A DNA stretch of 64,000 bases from an uncultured Pantoea sp. (lineage in GTDB: Bacteria; Pseudomonadota; Gammaproteobacteria; Enterobacterales; Enterobacteriaceae). The translations under genes were made by a program, and so were the position numbers. Shown piece after piece: positions 34,621 through 42,672 of this stretch (positions are counted from its first letter, which is position 1; every line of letters starts with the position of its first letter). The stretch is from NCBI GenBank assembly GCA_913778495.1, contig CAJYVD010000026.1, forward strand, positions 1 through 64,000, read 5' to 3'. Under the pieces are notes generated by a model that saw only the letters and a program-made list of their open reading frames with translations, searched no databases and was not told the origin of the DNA.

Positions 34621-35121
34621 TCAAGCCGCTGCCGTCATTGGCGTCGCAATATCTGCACAGCACGCATCACCCACAATGCGGAAGAAATCCGCCACGTCCA
34701 GCGCCACAGAGCGATCCAGCGCACCGGCGTTAAACCACAGCGTGCCGACATCGCGCAGGCGTGCATCCACGCGCAGCGCCAGTCGGTCATCAAAACTCAA
34801 CGGCGGCACCGCGCCCATCACGCACTGCGTCAGTGCCTGCGCGGTTTCTGCATCGGCAAAACTCGACTTCTTACCGCCAATGGCTCGCGCCGCGCTTTTG
34901 AAGTTAATTTTGCAATCGCCTGGCACGATCGCCAGCAGGTAACGCGTCCCCGCACCTTCCGGCAGCGTCACGTCGAGCACCATCGCTTTGGCGGCTTGAT
35001 GCAGCGCGTTGCCGCGTATCGCGCTGATCGCATCGGTTTGGCCGACGGCCTCATGTTCCACCACCCGATAGTGGGCGTGGTGTTCATCCAGCAGGGCAAT
35101 TACTTTCTCAAAGGTGGTCAT
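34621..35121 (-). CDS. YbaK/YeaK-type aminoacyl-tRNA deacylase
   Basis: 166 residues from ATG 35121 (GAGGAAAACGTG upstream). Belongs to the YbaK/ProX INS-domain superfamily that hydrolyses mischarged aminoacyl-tRNAs in trans. TDAISAIRGNALHQAAKAMV resembles E. coli YeaK more than YbaK; AIGGKKSSFADAE carries the conserved lysine region, followed by GAVPPLSFDDRLALRVD and WFNAGALDRSVALDVADF. It begins 27 bp after the dioxygenase gene and ends 19 bp before eamA, so it appears to be in the same operon. A role in clearing tRNA charged with the cluster's own amino-acid product is an inference. Confidence 0.85.
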   Translation of the reverse strand: MTTFEKVIALLDEHHAHYRVVEHEAVGQTDAISAIRGNALHQAAKAMVLDVTLPEGAGTRYLLAIVPGDCKINFKSAARAIGGKKSSFADAETAQALTQCVMGAVPPLSFDDRLALRVDARLRDVGTLWFNAGALDRSVALDVADFFRIVGDACCADIATPMTAAA

Positions 35122-35148
35122 CACGTTTTCCTCGTTTAAGGCTGGACA

Positions 35149-35949
35149 CTAGCTCCAGGCAATGGCGTGTTTCATTTTTTTGTCGGTCAGGCCAAAAAAG
35201 AAGCCCATCGTGATGCGCGTGTCGCCTTGCACGCGATCAATCTCGTGATAAAACGCTGGGTTAAACAGATAGATATCGCCGCTGCGCGGTGAGAAGGTGC
35301 AGGTTTCACGGTCTTCAATCACCGCCTGCTGGTAGCCGAGCTCGCCGGGCGTTTTGAACGCTTCATCCTCTGGCTGCCACTTTTTGTTGTAAATACGCAG
35401 CGCGCCGCCCGCGTCGCACTCTTGCAGGCACACGACGCAGCTTAGCTGATGCAGAATCTGCGTCACCGCCAGGCCGCTGCCGGCGGCATCACGCACGATG
35501 CTGTCGTTATGCAGCGGATTCGCCACGCCGTCAGCATGAAAACGCACGATCGATCCGGCATAGCTGCCCAGCGCCGGTTCATTGGCAACGTGCAGGCTGT
35601 CGAGACGCAGGGCGTGTTCAACCCAACCGTAAACCTGGGCGCGTAGTGCATCCAGCGAGGGCGGCAATGCGGGCTGCAGATCGCGCAGCGCCGTAAAATA
35701 ATTTTCCGGTGCCGCCGTGTGCCTGGCCAAAAAGGGCCCAAGCGTGGTCAGCGCGCCGTTGGGATAGTGCGAAACGCGCACCTGTTCGCGGCAGCGTTGT
35801 AAATCGGCGACCACGGTCTCACGTGTCTCGCGCGTCAAAAAGTTTCGCAACACCAGCAGCGGCACCCGCGCGGTGACGATGTCATCCAGCCATGTGCTTT
35901 CCACAAACATGGAGGGATTAATAACGCGTATCTGATTGAAAATGGCCAT
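35149..35949 (-). CDS. 2-oxoglutarate/Fe(II)-dependent dioxygenase family protein
   Basis: 266 residues from ATG 35949, which has GAGGAG with an ideal 8-base spacing; an in-frame GTG at 35958 overlapping the upstream stop is the alternative. The region FHADGVANPLHNDS supplies candidate HxD iron ligands (H138/D140 or H147/D149), with a distal His in FNPAFYHEIDRV (H235) and Arg in GDTRITMGFFFG (R245) placed as for 2-oxoglutarate binding. This is the double-stranded beta-helix fold of prolyl-4-hydroxylase-like oxygenases. Substrate unknown; likely hydroxylates or otherwise oxidises the intermediate made by the neighbouring ligases. Confidence 0.8.
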   Translation of the reverse strand: MAIFNQIRVINPSMFVESTWLDDIVTARVPLLVLRNFLTRETRETVVADLQRCREQVRVSHYPNGALTTLGPFLARHTAAPENYFTALRDLQPALPPSLDALRAQVYGWVEHALRLDSLHVANEPALGSYAGSIVRFHADGVANPLHNDSIVRDAAGSGLAVTQILHQLSCVVCLQECDAGGALRIYNKKWQPEDEAFKTPGELGYQQAVIEDRETCTFSPRSGDIYLFNPAFYHEIDRVQGDTRITMGFFFGLTDKKMKHAIAWS

Positions 35950-35954
35950 GCTGG

Positions 35955-36665
35955 TCACTCCTCAAGCGAGATTTCATGAAGTTCATGGTTATGCATTCGG
36001 CACCAGTCAGACGCCGAACCGAGCGCGGTAATGGGTTCAGAGGAGATAAACGTCGCGTTGTTGCGCTGATAGCGATGCAGCGTGAAATAGTCAGGATAGG
36101 GCGTGTCGTCTGGATGCCACTGCCACGCCCACGCTTTCTTGTGGGTGACAAAAATGGCGTTGGCGGCGCTGCCGCCCGGTGCCACGCGCGCCATTTTGTT
36201 GCGCAGATAGTCGCGGGTAAAGTCAGCGGGCGTGACCTGATCGACCAGGTATTCAAGGTATTCGGCGGAATCAAAGCGTGAGGCCGTCATGCCCAGTTGG
36301 GCATAAACCGTGGGCAGAAAACCGTTATGCATCATGTACCAATGCGTGTCGCCACTGGCGCGCCACAGCGGATGTGAAAATTCCATGCCCTGGTTTTTAC
36401 TCAGCGTGGCGTGACGCACGTGTACCGCCAGCAGCGGACTGTTCTGCATGGCGTCGCTGTCAATGCCCGGCAGCGCGTCGGAAAACGTGCCGGTGCCGTG
36501 CAGCGTGCGAATACGCCCGCGATCCCACCATAGGCAGCCCCAGCCGTTGGGATGCGCCTTAATCGGACCTTCGTGGTTGGCGGTTTCGCCACAGCTCATG
36601 GCACGCGCGGCGTCCAGCACCTTGGCTGCATCAAACTGGCCGTGCGCCAGAATCATCCTGCACAT
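35955..36665 (-). CDS. Class II glutamine amidotransferase (stand-alone glutaminase)
   Basis: 236-residue N-terminal-nucleophile hydrolase. After Met removal Cys2 is exposed (MCRMILAHG). Class II motifs are present: HPNGWG (38-43), RHAT (84-87), HP (98-99) and HNG (113-115). It resembles YafJ/EgtC-type single-domain members rather than full AsnB, GlmS or PurF. It overlaps the ATP-grasp gene by 13 bp at its start and ends 5 bp before the dioxygenase ATG, so translation is coupled. Probably releases ammonia for the PP-loop protein of the same operon, or cleaves a gamma-glutamyl intermediate as EgtC does. Confidence 0.85.
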   Translation of the reverse strand: MCRMILAHGQFDAAKVLDAARAMSCGETANHEGPIKAHPNGWGCLWWDRGRIRTLHGTGTFSDALPGIDSDAMQNSPLLAVHVRHATLSKNQGMEFSHPLWRASGDTHWYMMHNGFLPTVYAQLGMTASRFDSAEYLEYLVDQVTPADFTRDYLRNKMARVAPGGSAANAIFVTHKKAWAWQWHPDDTPYPDYFTLHRYQRNNATFISSEPITALGSASDWCRMHNHELHEISLEE

Positions 36666-37930
36666 AGTAGATCTCTCCGGGAAGCTAATGACGGAACGTC
36701 GAGAACCTGGTGAAAAATCGCCAGCACCTCTTCGCGGCTGGCCGCTGCAAGGCTGAACGTGGTCAAAATACCGGCGTGGCGCGTTAAGTCGGCATGCAGC
36801 GACGAGCGCGGCGCAACGTCAAGCGCAGGAAGGCTAAGCGGGGCCAGCAGTTCACCGCGCTGCTGGGCCGCTATCCAGCGTGCGGCGGCTTCCTGCTGGC
36901 GAGGCTGACGCAGGCGTAAATGGCCCACCGCCTGGCGCTGCGGTGGCAAATGCAGCGCGGGCATCCCCTGGCCCGCTTCAATGTGAAAGGCGATCTCGGC
37001 CCAGTTCAGGCCGGTGACCTCTTCCACCAGATTCACGATCCCCATGCCGGAGAGGCGAAAGCCCATTTCAAGGAACCAGGCGTTACCGTTCACCATAATG
37101 AAGTCGATATGGAAGGCGCCCTGGCGATAGCCAAAGGTGTTGCAACAGAGGTGCATCAGACGCGCGTAAGCGGGGGGAAGCTGCGTGGCCGCCATCGCGA
37201 CGTGGCCCGACTCACAGAAGCTGATACAGCCCTCTTCCGTCGTCTGCCGCTCAATCACCTTTTGGCAGCAGGTCAGCGCCACCGCCTGACCGTTACTCAC
37301 CACGCCTTGCAGCGAATATTCGTCGCCGTTAAGCCAGCTTTCCACGATAAAACCGGTAAACCCGCGACCGCCGTAATTGACCGTTTCTTGCAGCTTGCTG
37401 ATCACGTTATCCAGCTGATGCGCAGCCTCAACCAACCAGACGCCCAGCCCGCCGCCGCCGTCCACCGGCTTGATGACGCACGGATAGAGCAGCGCCTCGC
37501 GCGCATCGCGGATACTGAGCGGCGAGGCAAAAAAACGAAACGCGGGCTGCGGTAAATGCGGTGAGATTTTGTGCAGCGCCATGCGCTGCGCATATTTGTC
37601 CGGCGGGATAAAGCAGGGACCGGCATCGGGTCCGGCTAGCATTTCACGCACGCGTCCGGCACTGGTGTTGTAGGCTTCAAAACCGGCCAGCACCACCTGC
37701 GGATGCTCCAGCATGCCGGCATGCAGATACGCTTGCAGCACATCCCACGGGTTTTCCGGCCGGTCAAGGCGCACGATGAGATCGAACGGCAGCGAAAGGC
37801 TCAGGCTTTGATAGTCGATAAAGTCGCTCATCTCCGCCAGGACCGTGAAATAGCCTTCACGCTTTGCCACGGCACAATAGGGATTTTGACCGTCGCGCGT
37901 GGCACCGATTTGCAGAAAAATCTTTTTCAT
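36653..37930 (-). CDS. ATP-grasp ligase
   Basis: 425-residue ATP-grasp enzyme, the fold that joins a carboxylate to an amine through an acyl phosphate. Key parts: CVIKPVDGGGGLGVWLV (Lys154, Gly-rich loop 158-163), FIVESWLNGDEYSL (Glu197, Glu204) and HIDFIMVNGNAWFLEMGFRLSG (Asp276, Glu288) for Mg-ATP binding. An N-terminal pre-ATP-grasp domain covers about residues 1-110. Closest in layout to L-amino-acid ligases and PurT/carboxylase types, but the substrate is unknown. Starts 17 bp after the PP-loop gene and overlaps the amidotransferase gene. Confidence 0.87.
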   Translation of the reverse strand: MKKIFLQIGATRDGQNPYCAVAKREGYFTVLAEMSDFIDYQSLSLSLPFDLIVRLDRPENPWDVLQAYLHAGMLEHPQVVLAGFEAYNTSAGRVREMLAGPDAGPCFIPPDKYAQRMALHKISPHLPQPAFRFFASPLSIRDAREALLYPCVIKPVDGGGGLGVWLVEAAHQLDNVISKLQETVNYGGRGFTGFIVESWLNGDEYSLQGVVSNGQAVALTCCQKVIERQTTEEGCISFCESGHVAMAATQLPPAYARLMHLCCNTFGYRQGAFHIDFIMVNGNAWFLEMGFRLSGMGIVNLVEEVTGLNWAEIAFHIEAGQGMPALHLPPQRQAVGHLRLRQPRQQEAAARWIAAQQRGELLAPLSLPALDVAPRSSLHADLTRHAGILTTFSLAAASREEVLAIFHQVLDVPSLASRRDLLCAG

Positions 37931-37947
37931 CGTGTCGCCTTACCGGG

Positions 37948-39414
37948 TTAGCGCCCGGAGATCACTTCAGTGACGATGTCTTGTAAGGCACCGTTGTGAA
38001 CCTGAATCACCGCTTTGTGCGGGTCGAAACGCAGCACGCGCGACAGCGCATCGCCGCGCCCGCCTTCCAGCAGAGAGCTCACCTGTGCGCTACGCCAGCA
38101 GTGACGCATCTGCGTTACGGTCAGGCCGGAGAGCGCGGTCAGGCGATGCGCCAGCACCACATCGTCGCGCTCGCCGCTTAATAGCGCCCGTACCGCCGCT
38201 TCATCGGGCGCGTTCTCCAGCTGCTGTAACCAGCGTGCAAGCTGCTGGCCGTCGGCCACAAAGGGTGAAAAGATCATGCACACCAGCTGCGTTTCATTCA
38301 GATCAAAGGCCTGCAAGGCAAAGTGCTCGGCCCGCTGGCGCGCCCGGGCGATCGCCGCATCGTCTTGATAGCGTGCCGCCATTTCATCGATAAGCGGGGG
38401 CGGAAAATCTTTTTCCACCATCAAGCCGAGCGCGAAGCGCACATATTCGCGGATCCCTTCGGCATAGCTGCGCTGCAGCAGGGTTTCCGCCCGCAGACCG
38501 CGCAGATGCGCCATCAGCGTTGGATTGCCGCAGTCCGACTCAGAGAAGCTGAACATCAGCTCATCAAACTGAAAATGCATAAATTCCGTGAGTAACGCCC
38601 AGTGCGCACCGGCTTCATAGGCGGTGTCTTGATAGATATTGAAAAAGCGTGGATCGCGCGCCAGCTGCCAGGTGATCCGGTGTGCAGGTGCCACCGGATC
38701 AGTGCCGTACACGTCGGCGGCGTAGCGTTCAGCGACGCCGTCCAGCGTCTGTAAAAAGCCGCTGAAGCCGCGTGATCTATCCGCGGGCGGCGCGTTGAAC
38801 AGGCGGGAAAGATGGCGCGCCCACGCGAGATAGGCGGTCTGCTCCTGTGGCGAATCGCCGGTGATGATCACATCCACGCCGCCGTCGTAGTGCGCCGTCA
38901 GCCCAAAGGCATTGACCATGCTGAGGTTACAGGCATTGCAGAAGGTCGAGCGCGCGTCGGCGCGGAAGCGGTGGCCATTCATCAGCACATCGCTGCGGTT
39001 TTGCTGCCGCACGCTCTCTGGCATGGGGAGATCGCGCGCAAAAGGGCGAATTTGCAGGCCGTCGGTCACCAGGCACTCGGTGTACGCATCGCCGTGAATG
39101 TGTAATGCGTGATACACACGATCGATGTTGGCCATCACGCTCTCGGTCATGGCGGCGTGGCGGTTAGTGGAGATACGCAGATGGAACGTGCTGCCGTGCT
39201 GCTGCCAAATCAGCCCCTGAATGTAGCGCACGTAGGCCACCATATAGCTGCTGTCCTTGCCGCCGCCATAGGCCAGCAGAACGCGGTTTTTTTCCGGCTC
39301 ATCGGGGTGGGGCAGCGTTGTCAGCAAGCGTTGCGCACAGCGCTGCGCAGAGGCGAGGATCTGCGGCGTCAAATACCCTTCAATGTCACCCATCATGACG
39401 GACAGATTATGCAT
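37948..39414 (-). CDS. PP-loop ATPase (adenine nucleotide alpha-hydrolase fold) with CxxC
   Basis: 488-residue protein, not recognised as a named enzyme. Residues 50-56 form the PP-loop GGGKDSS, which binds ATP and activates a substrate by adenylation. STFCNACN holds a CxxC pair (Cys159, Cys162) and GDSPQEQ follows near 186, a layout shared with N-acetyl-sugar amidotransferases and thiolation enzymes of the TtcA type. The C-terminal 250 residues show no known domain. First gene of the operon; ATG 39414 has AAAGGA about 11 bases upstream. Together with the separate class II glutaminase it recalls a split asparagine-synthetase-like amidotransferase. Confidence 0.8.
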   Translation of the reverse strand: MHNLSVMMGDIEGYLTPQILASAQRCAQRLLTTLPHPDEPEKNRVLLAYGGGKDSSYMVAYVRYIQGLIWQQHGSTFHLRISTNRHAAMTESVMANIDRVYHALHIHGDAYTECLVTDGLQIRPFARDLPMPESVRQQNRSDVLMNGHRFRADARSTFCNACNLSMVNAFGLTAHYDGGVDVIITGDSPQEQTAYLAWARHLSRLFNAPPADRSRGFSGFLQTLDGVAERYAADVYGTDPVAPAHRITWQLARDPRFFNIYQDTAYEAGAHWALLTEFMHFQFDELMFSFSESDCGNPTLMAHLRGLRAETLLQRSYAEGIREYVRFALGLMVEKDFPPPLIDEMAARYQDDAAIARARQRAEHFALQAFDLNETQLVCMIFSPFVADGQQLARWLQQLENAPDEAAVRALLSGERDDVVLAHRLTALSGLTVTQMRHCWRSAQVSSLLEGGRGDALSRVLRFDPHKAVIQVHNGALQDIVTEVISGR

Positions 39415-39487
39415 TTTTCACTTTATCCTTTGGCGAATAACAGCGCCCTCAAAGGAGACGGAACGCAGGCGACAGCAGGGAAACGTG

Positions 39488-39521
39488 AAGCTGAATTAAC
39501 AGATGCAGCTTAAAGTACTTT
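39488..39521. promoter_or_regulatory. Operator-like dyads between the biosynthetic operon and mocR-type gene
   Basis: AAGCTG-(12)-CAGCTT (39488-39511) is immediately followed by the palindrome AAAGTACTTT (39512-39521), within the 158-bp divergent spacer. These are natural candidates for binding by the adjacent MocR regulator. No promoter elements of consensus quality were found. Confidence 0.4.
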
Positions 39522-39572
39522 GAATGTAATCTGATGAATACGCACAGATGTGGACGATATAGGGTGGAACAG

Positions 39573-41018
39573 ATGGCGGGTGAGACCGAAGAACAGGAGA
39601 GTCAGGGCAGTCGTTACCGTCACATTGCAGAACAAATTAAACAGGCGATTCACAGCGGATCGCTGCCGCCCTACACGCGGTTGCCCTCGGTGCGCACGCT
39701 GGCCGCACAGTACGGCGTGAGCATGACCACCGCGCTAAAAACCCTGCGTACCCTGGAGGACGAGCGCTACGCCGTGGCGCGCCCCAAATCGGGCTTTTTT
39801 GTGGCGCCGCGCGGCACGCAGCTGGCTCCGGTCGCCGTCATCAGCGTGGAACAGCCGCGAGAAGTGGCACCGCTGGACGAACAAACCGAACTGCATCTGG
39901 CGATGCTCGGCTCCGATTGTCGCGTGCGGCTGGATCTGGCGAATGGTGATATCTCACTCTATCCGGTAAAGAAAATCGGCCTGCTCATGCGGCAAATGGG
40001 CTACAGCAAACCGGCGCTGCTGGGCAACACCGTCAAAGGCACTGGCTATGGGCCACTTAAAGCCGAGATTGCGCGTCGCGCGGTGGATTATGGCTGCACC
40101 ATCAGCGCCGACGACATTCTGATCACCAACGGATGTATTGAGGCCATCTCGCTGGCGCTGCGCGCCACCACCCGACCCGGTGATATCGTGGCGGTGGAAT
40201 CGCCCTGCTATTTTGTGCTGCTTCAGATGCTGCATAACCTCAATCTGCGGGTGATTGAGGTGGAGGCGGGACCGGAAGGCTACGTGAACGTCGAAAAGCT
40301 CACCGCGCTGTTTCAGCGTAAAGCGGTGCAGGCCTATCTCACCATTAACAACATCAACAATCCGCTGGGCAAAAGTATTCCCAACGAGCAAAAGGCGTAT
40401 ATCGCGCGCCAGGCGGATGAAAACGATGTGGTGATCATCGAGGATGATATCTTCGGCGATACGGCGTTTGGCGATCGTCGGCCGTTTCCCATGCGCGCCT
40501 TCAGTCCGAACGCCATTTTGTGCAGCGGTTTCTCCAAAACCGTTGCGCCTGGCATACGTATTGGCTGGGTGCACAGCAGCAACTACATGCGCAAACTGGC
40601 CTCGTTGAAATACACCACCAGCATGGGCACGTCGGTGCTATCGCAGGCGGCGATTGCCGAACTGTTACGCAGCGGTGGCTACGACGCCCATCTGCGTAAG
40701 CTGCGGCGCGAATTGAAAAATCAGATACAGCATATGCGCCAGGCGGTATTGCGCTACTTTCCCGCCGGTACGCGCGTCTCTAATCCGGAAGGCGGCTATG
40801 TGCTGTGGGTGGAAATGCCGCGTCAGTCATTGAACGTGCGCGCGCTGTTTCTCAAGGCGCGCAACGCAGGCATTGGCATCGCGCCGGGCCACATTTTTGC
40901 AACCGATCACCGCTACGATCACTGCTTCCGCCTCAACGCGGGATTTGGCTGGAACGCCGAAGTGGAACAGGCGATCAAGCAGCTGGCCCAGTGGTGTCAG
41001 CAGTCGTTATTGACGTGA
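39573..41018 (+). CDS. MocR-type regulator (GntR helix-turn-helix fused to PLP aminotransferase fold)
   Basis: 481 residues from ATG 39573 (GGTGGA upstream; an ATG at 39534 gives 494 and lacks a ribosome site). N-terminal GntR winged helix: RYRHIAEQIKQAIHSG, LPSVRTLAAQYGVSMTTALKTLRTLE. The rest is a class I aminotransferase fold with the PLP lysine in CSGFSKTVAPGIRIGW and the TINNINNPLG and EDDIFGD segments. MocR proteins sense PLP or amino-acid adducts and usually control vitamin B6, GABA or amino-acid genes. It is divergent from the six-gene operon and likely controls it. Confidence 0.9.
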   Translation: MAGETEEQESQGSRYRHIAEQIKQAIHSGSLPPYTRLPSVRTLAAQYGVSMTTALKTLRTLEDERYAVARPKSGFFVAPRGTQLAPVAVISVEQPREVAPLDEQTELHLAMLGSDCRVRLDLANGDISLYPVKKIGLLMRQMGYSKPALLGNTVKGTGYGPLKAEIARRAVDYGCTISADDILITNGCIEAISLALRATTRPGDIVAVESPCYFVLLQMLHNLNLRVIEVEAGPEGYVNVEKLTALFQRKAVQAYLTINNINNPLGKSIPNEQKAYIARQADENDVVIIEDDIFGDTAFGDRRPFPMRAFSPNAILCSGFSKTVAPGIRIGWVHSSNYMRKLASLKYTTSMGTSVLSQAAIAELLRSGGYDAHLRKLRRELKNQIQHMRQAVLRYFPAGTRVSNPEGGYVLWVEMPRQSLNVRALFLKARNAGIGIAPGHIFATDHRYDHCFRLNAGFGWNAEVEQAIKQLAQWCQQSLLT

Positions 41019-41271
41019 ATCTCACGCGAAGAATCTGCGTGACGCAAAAATACTCGCGCCTCATTGATTAAAAATGGCGGTGTTTTTTCCCGGTTGGGCA
41101 GCAGGCGTGTATTTATTAGCATTTGATTAAAATGATTATTTTGGATCATTTAACCGCTCCGTTTACTCGCGCTGTTAAAGGTATCCTCTCCTTCCCATTA
41201 ACGGCCTCGCTAATTTTTTCTCAGGAGTTTCTGGTTATAGTGCCCGCGTAGTCATCACGGATAACGCCAAT

Positions 41272-41305
41272 AAAAAAACCGCCCGGCACGAGGCGGGGCG
41301 GTTTT
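41272..41305 (-). terminator. Rho-independent terminator after avtA
   Basis: Stem AAAACCGCCC (41275-41284) / GGGCGGTTTT (41296-41305) with an 11-base loop and a T-tract on the minus strand (A run 41272-41278). The rest of the 316-base spacer from 41019 is AT-rich and holds a short dyad TCACGC-(9)-GCGTGA (41023-41043) but no gene. Confidence 0.85.
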
Positions 41306-41334
41306 CACAGTCATGCGGGCGGCCGGCAGCGGGT

Positions 41335-42588
41335 TTAGCGCGGCCCCGCGTCGAGCGCATCCAGCTCTTCAGCCAGAATCTGAGCCGCTCGCTCAATTTG
41401 CGCCGCATCAGGGACATAATTCATGCGCATACATTGATGCGTATGCGGCCAATCCTGGTCCAGACCGGGAAAGAAAAAGTGGCCTGGCACCATTAAAACG
41501 CCACGCGCTTTCAGGCGTTGATAAAGCGTTTCCGTTCCCACGGTTAACTCGCGGAACCACAGCCAGAGGAAAATGGCCCCTTCCGGTTTGTGAATCAAAC
41601 AGCGATCTTCCGGCAGATAGCGGCGAAGGATGGCGATGGTTTCACTGACCTTGGCTTGGTAAAACGGCTTAATCACCTGCTCCGACAGGCGCAGCAGATC
41701 GCCACGCGCGACCATTTCGTTGGCGATGGCCGGTCCGATGCTGCCGGGGGCCAGGCTGATAATGCCATTCATGTTGCCCAACGCGGCGATGGTGCTCTCA
41801 TCCGCAATCACAATGCCGCAGCGCGCGCCCGGCAGGCCGAGTTTGGACAGGCTCATGCAGAGAATGGTGTTGGGATTCCACAGCGGCCGTGCGTCACTGA
41901 AAATAATGCCGGGGAACGGCACGCCGTAGGCATTATCAATCAGCAAGGGAATGCCGTGCTGCTGCGCCAGCGCATCAAGTTGCAGGAGCTCGCTATCGGT
42001 AATCACGTTGCCGGTGGGATTGGTGGGGCGCGACACACAAATCAAACCGATATCGTCATTCAGCGGCAGATGATCGAAATCAACGTGGTATTTAAACTGG
42101 CCCTCGGGCAGCAGTTCAATGTTAGGTCTGGCGGAGACAAACAGATCGGCTTCCAGACCGGCATCGGCGTAGCCCAGGTATTCTGGCGCCAGCGGAAAGA
42201 GCACGCGTTTTTTACTGCCGTCGGCGCGCCGTCCGGCAAACAGGTTAAACAGGTAAAAGAACGCGCTCTGGCTGCCGTTGGTCAACGCAATATTTTTGGC
42301 GCTAATCGGCCAGTCCAATGTCTCGCGCAGCTGGGTCGCCAGCGCGTCAAGCAGCAGCGCTTTACCGCGAGGACCGTCGTAGTTGCACAGGGCTTCGCTG
42401 AGCTTGCCCGCCTGATGCATCTCCAGCAACAGCTGATTGAAGTAATCTGCCATGGCGGGGATCTGCGCGGGATTGCCGCCGCCCAGCATAATGGTGCCAG
42501 GTGTGCGCAGGCCTTCCCCCATGTCCTCCATCAGACGTGAGATACCGGTATGTTGCGTAAATTTGTCGCCAAACTGAGAAAAGGACAT
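41335..42588 (-). CDS. avtA: Valine-pyruvate aminotransferase AvtA
   Basis: PLP enzyme transferring amino groups between valine/2-oxoisovalerate and alanine/pyruvate (transaminase C). 417 residues, same size as E. coli AvtA and nearly identical in IMLGGGNPAQIP, NIALTNGSQSAFFYLFNLFAGRR, VSRPTNPTGNVITD and the PLP lysine in LCMSLSKLGLPGARCG. Monocistronic on the minus strand, 84 bp downstream of the kgu operon end. Confidence 0.96.
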   Translation of the reverse strand: MSFSQFGDKFTQHTGISRLMEDMGEGLRTPGTIMLGGGNPAQIPAMADYFNQLLLEMHQAGKLSEALCNYDGPRGKALLLDALATQLRETLDWPISAKNIALTNGSQSAFFYLFNLFAGRRADGSKKRVLFPLAPEYLGYADAGLEADLFVSARPNIELLPEGQFKYHVDFDHLPLNDDIGLICVSRPTNPTGNVITDSELLQLDALAQQHGIPLLIDNAYGVPFPGIIFSDARPLWNPNTILCMSLSKLGLPGARCGIVIADESTIAALGNMNGIISLAPGSIGPAIANEMVARGDLLRLSEQVIKPFYQAKVSETIAILRRYLPEDRCLIHKPEGAIFLWLWFRELTVGTETLYQRLKARGVLMVPGHFFFPGLDQDWPHTHQCMRMNYVPDAAQIERAAQILAEELDALDAGPR

Positions 42589-42672
42589 AGGACGTTAAGA
42601 CATTGTGAAAGCGAATGAGGGAGATCACCATAGCGCCCGCTGCGGGCAGGCGCAATGGCAAAAGCGGCAGAA

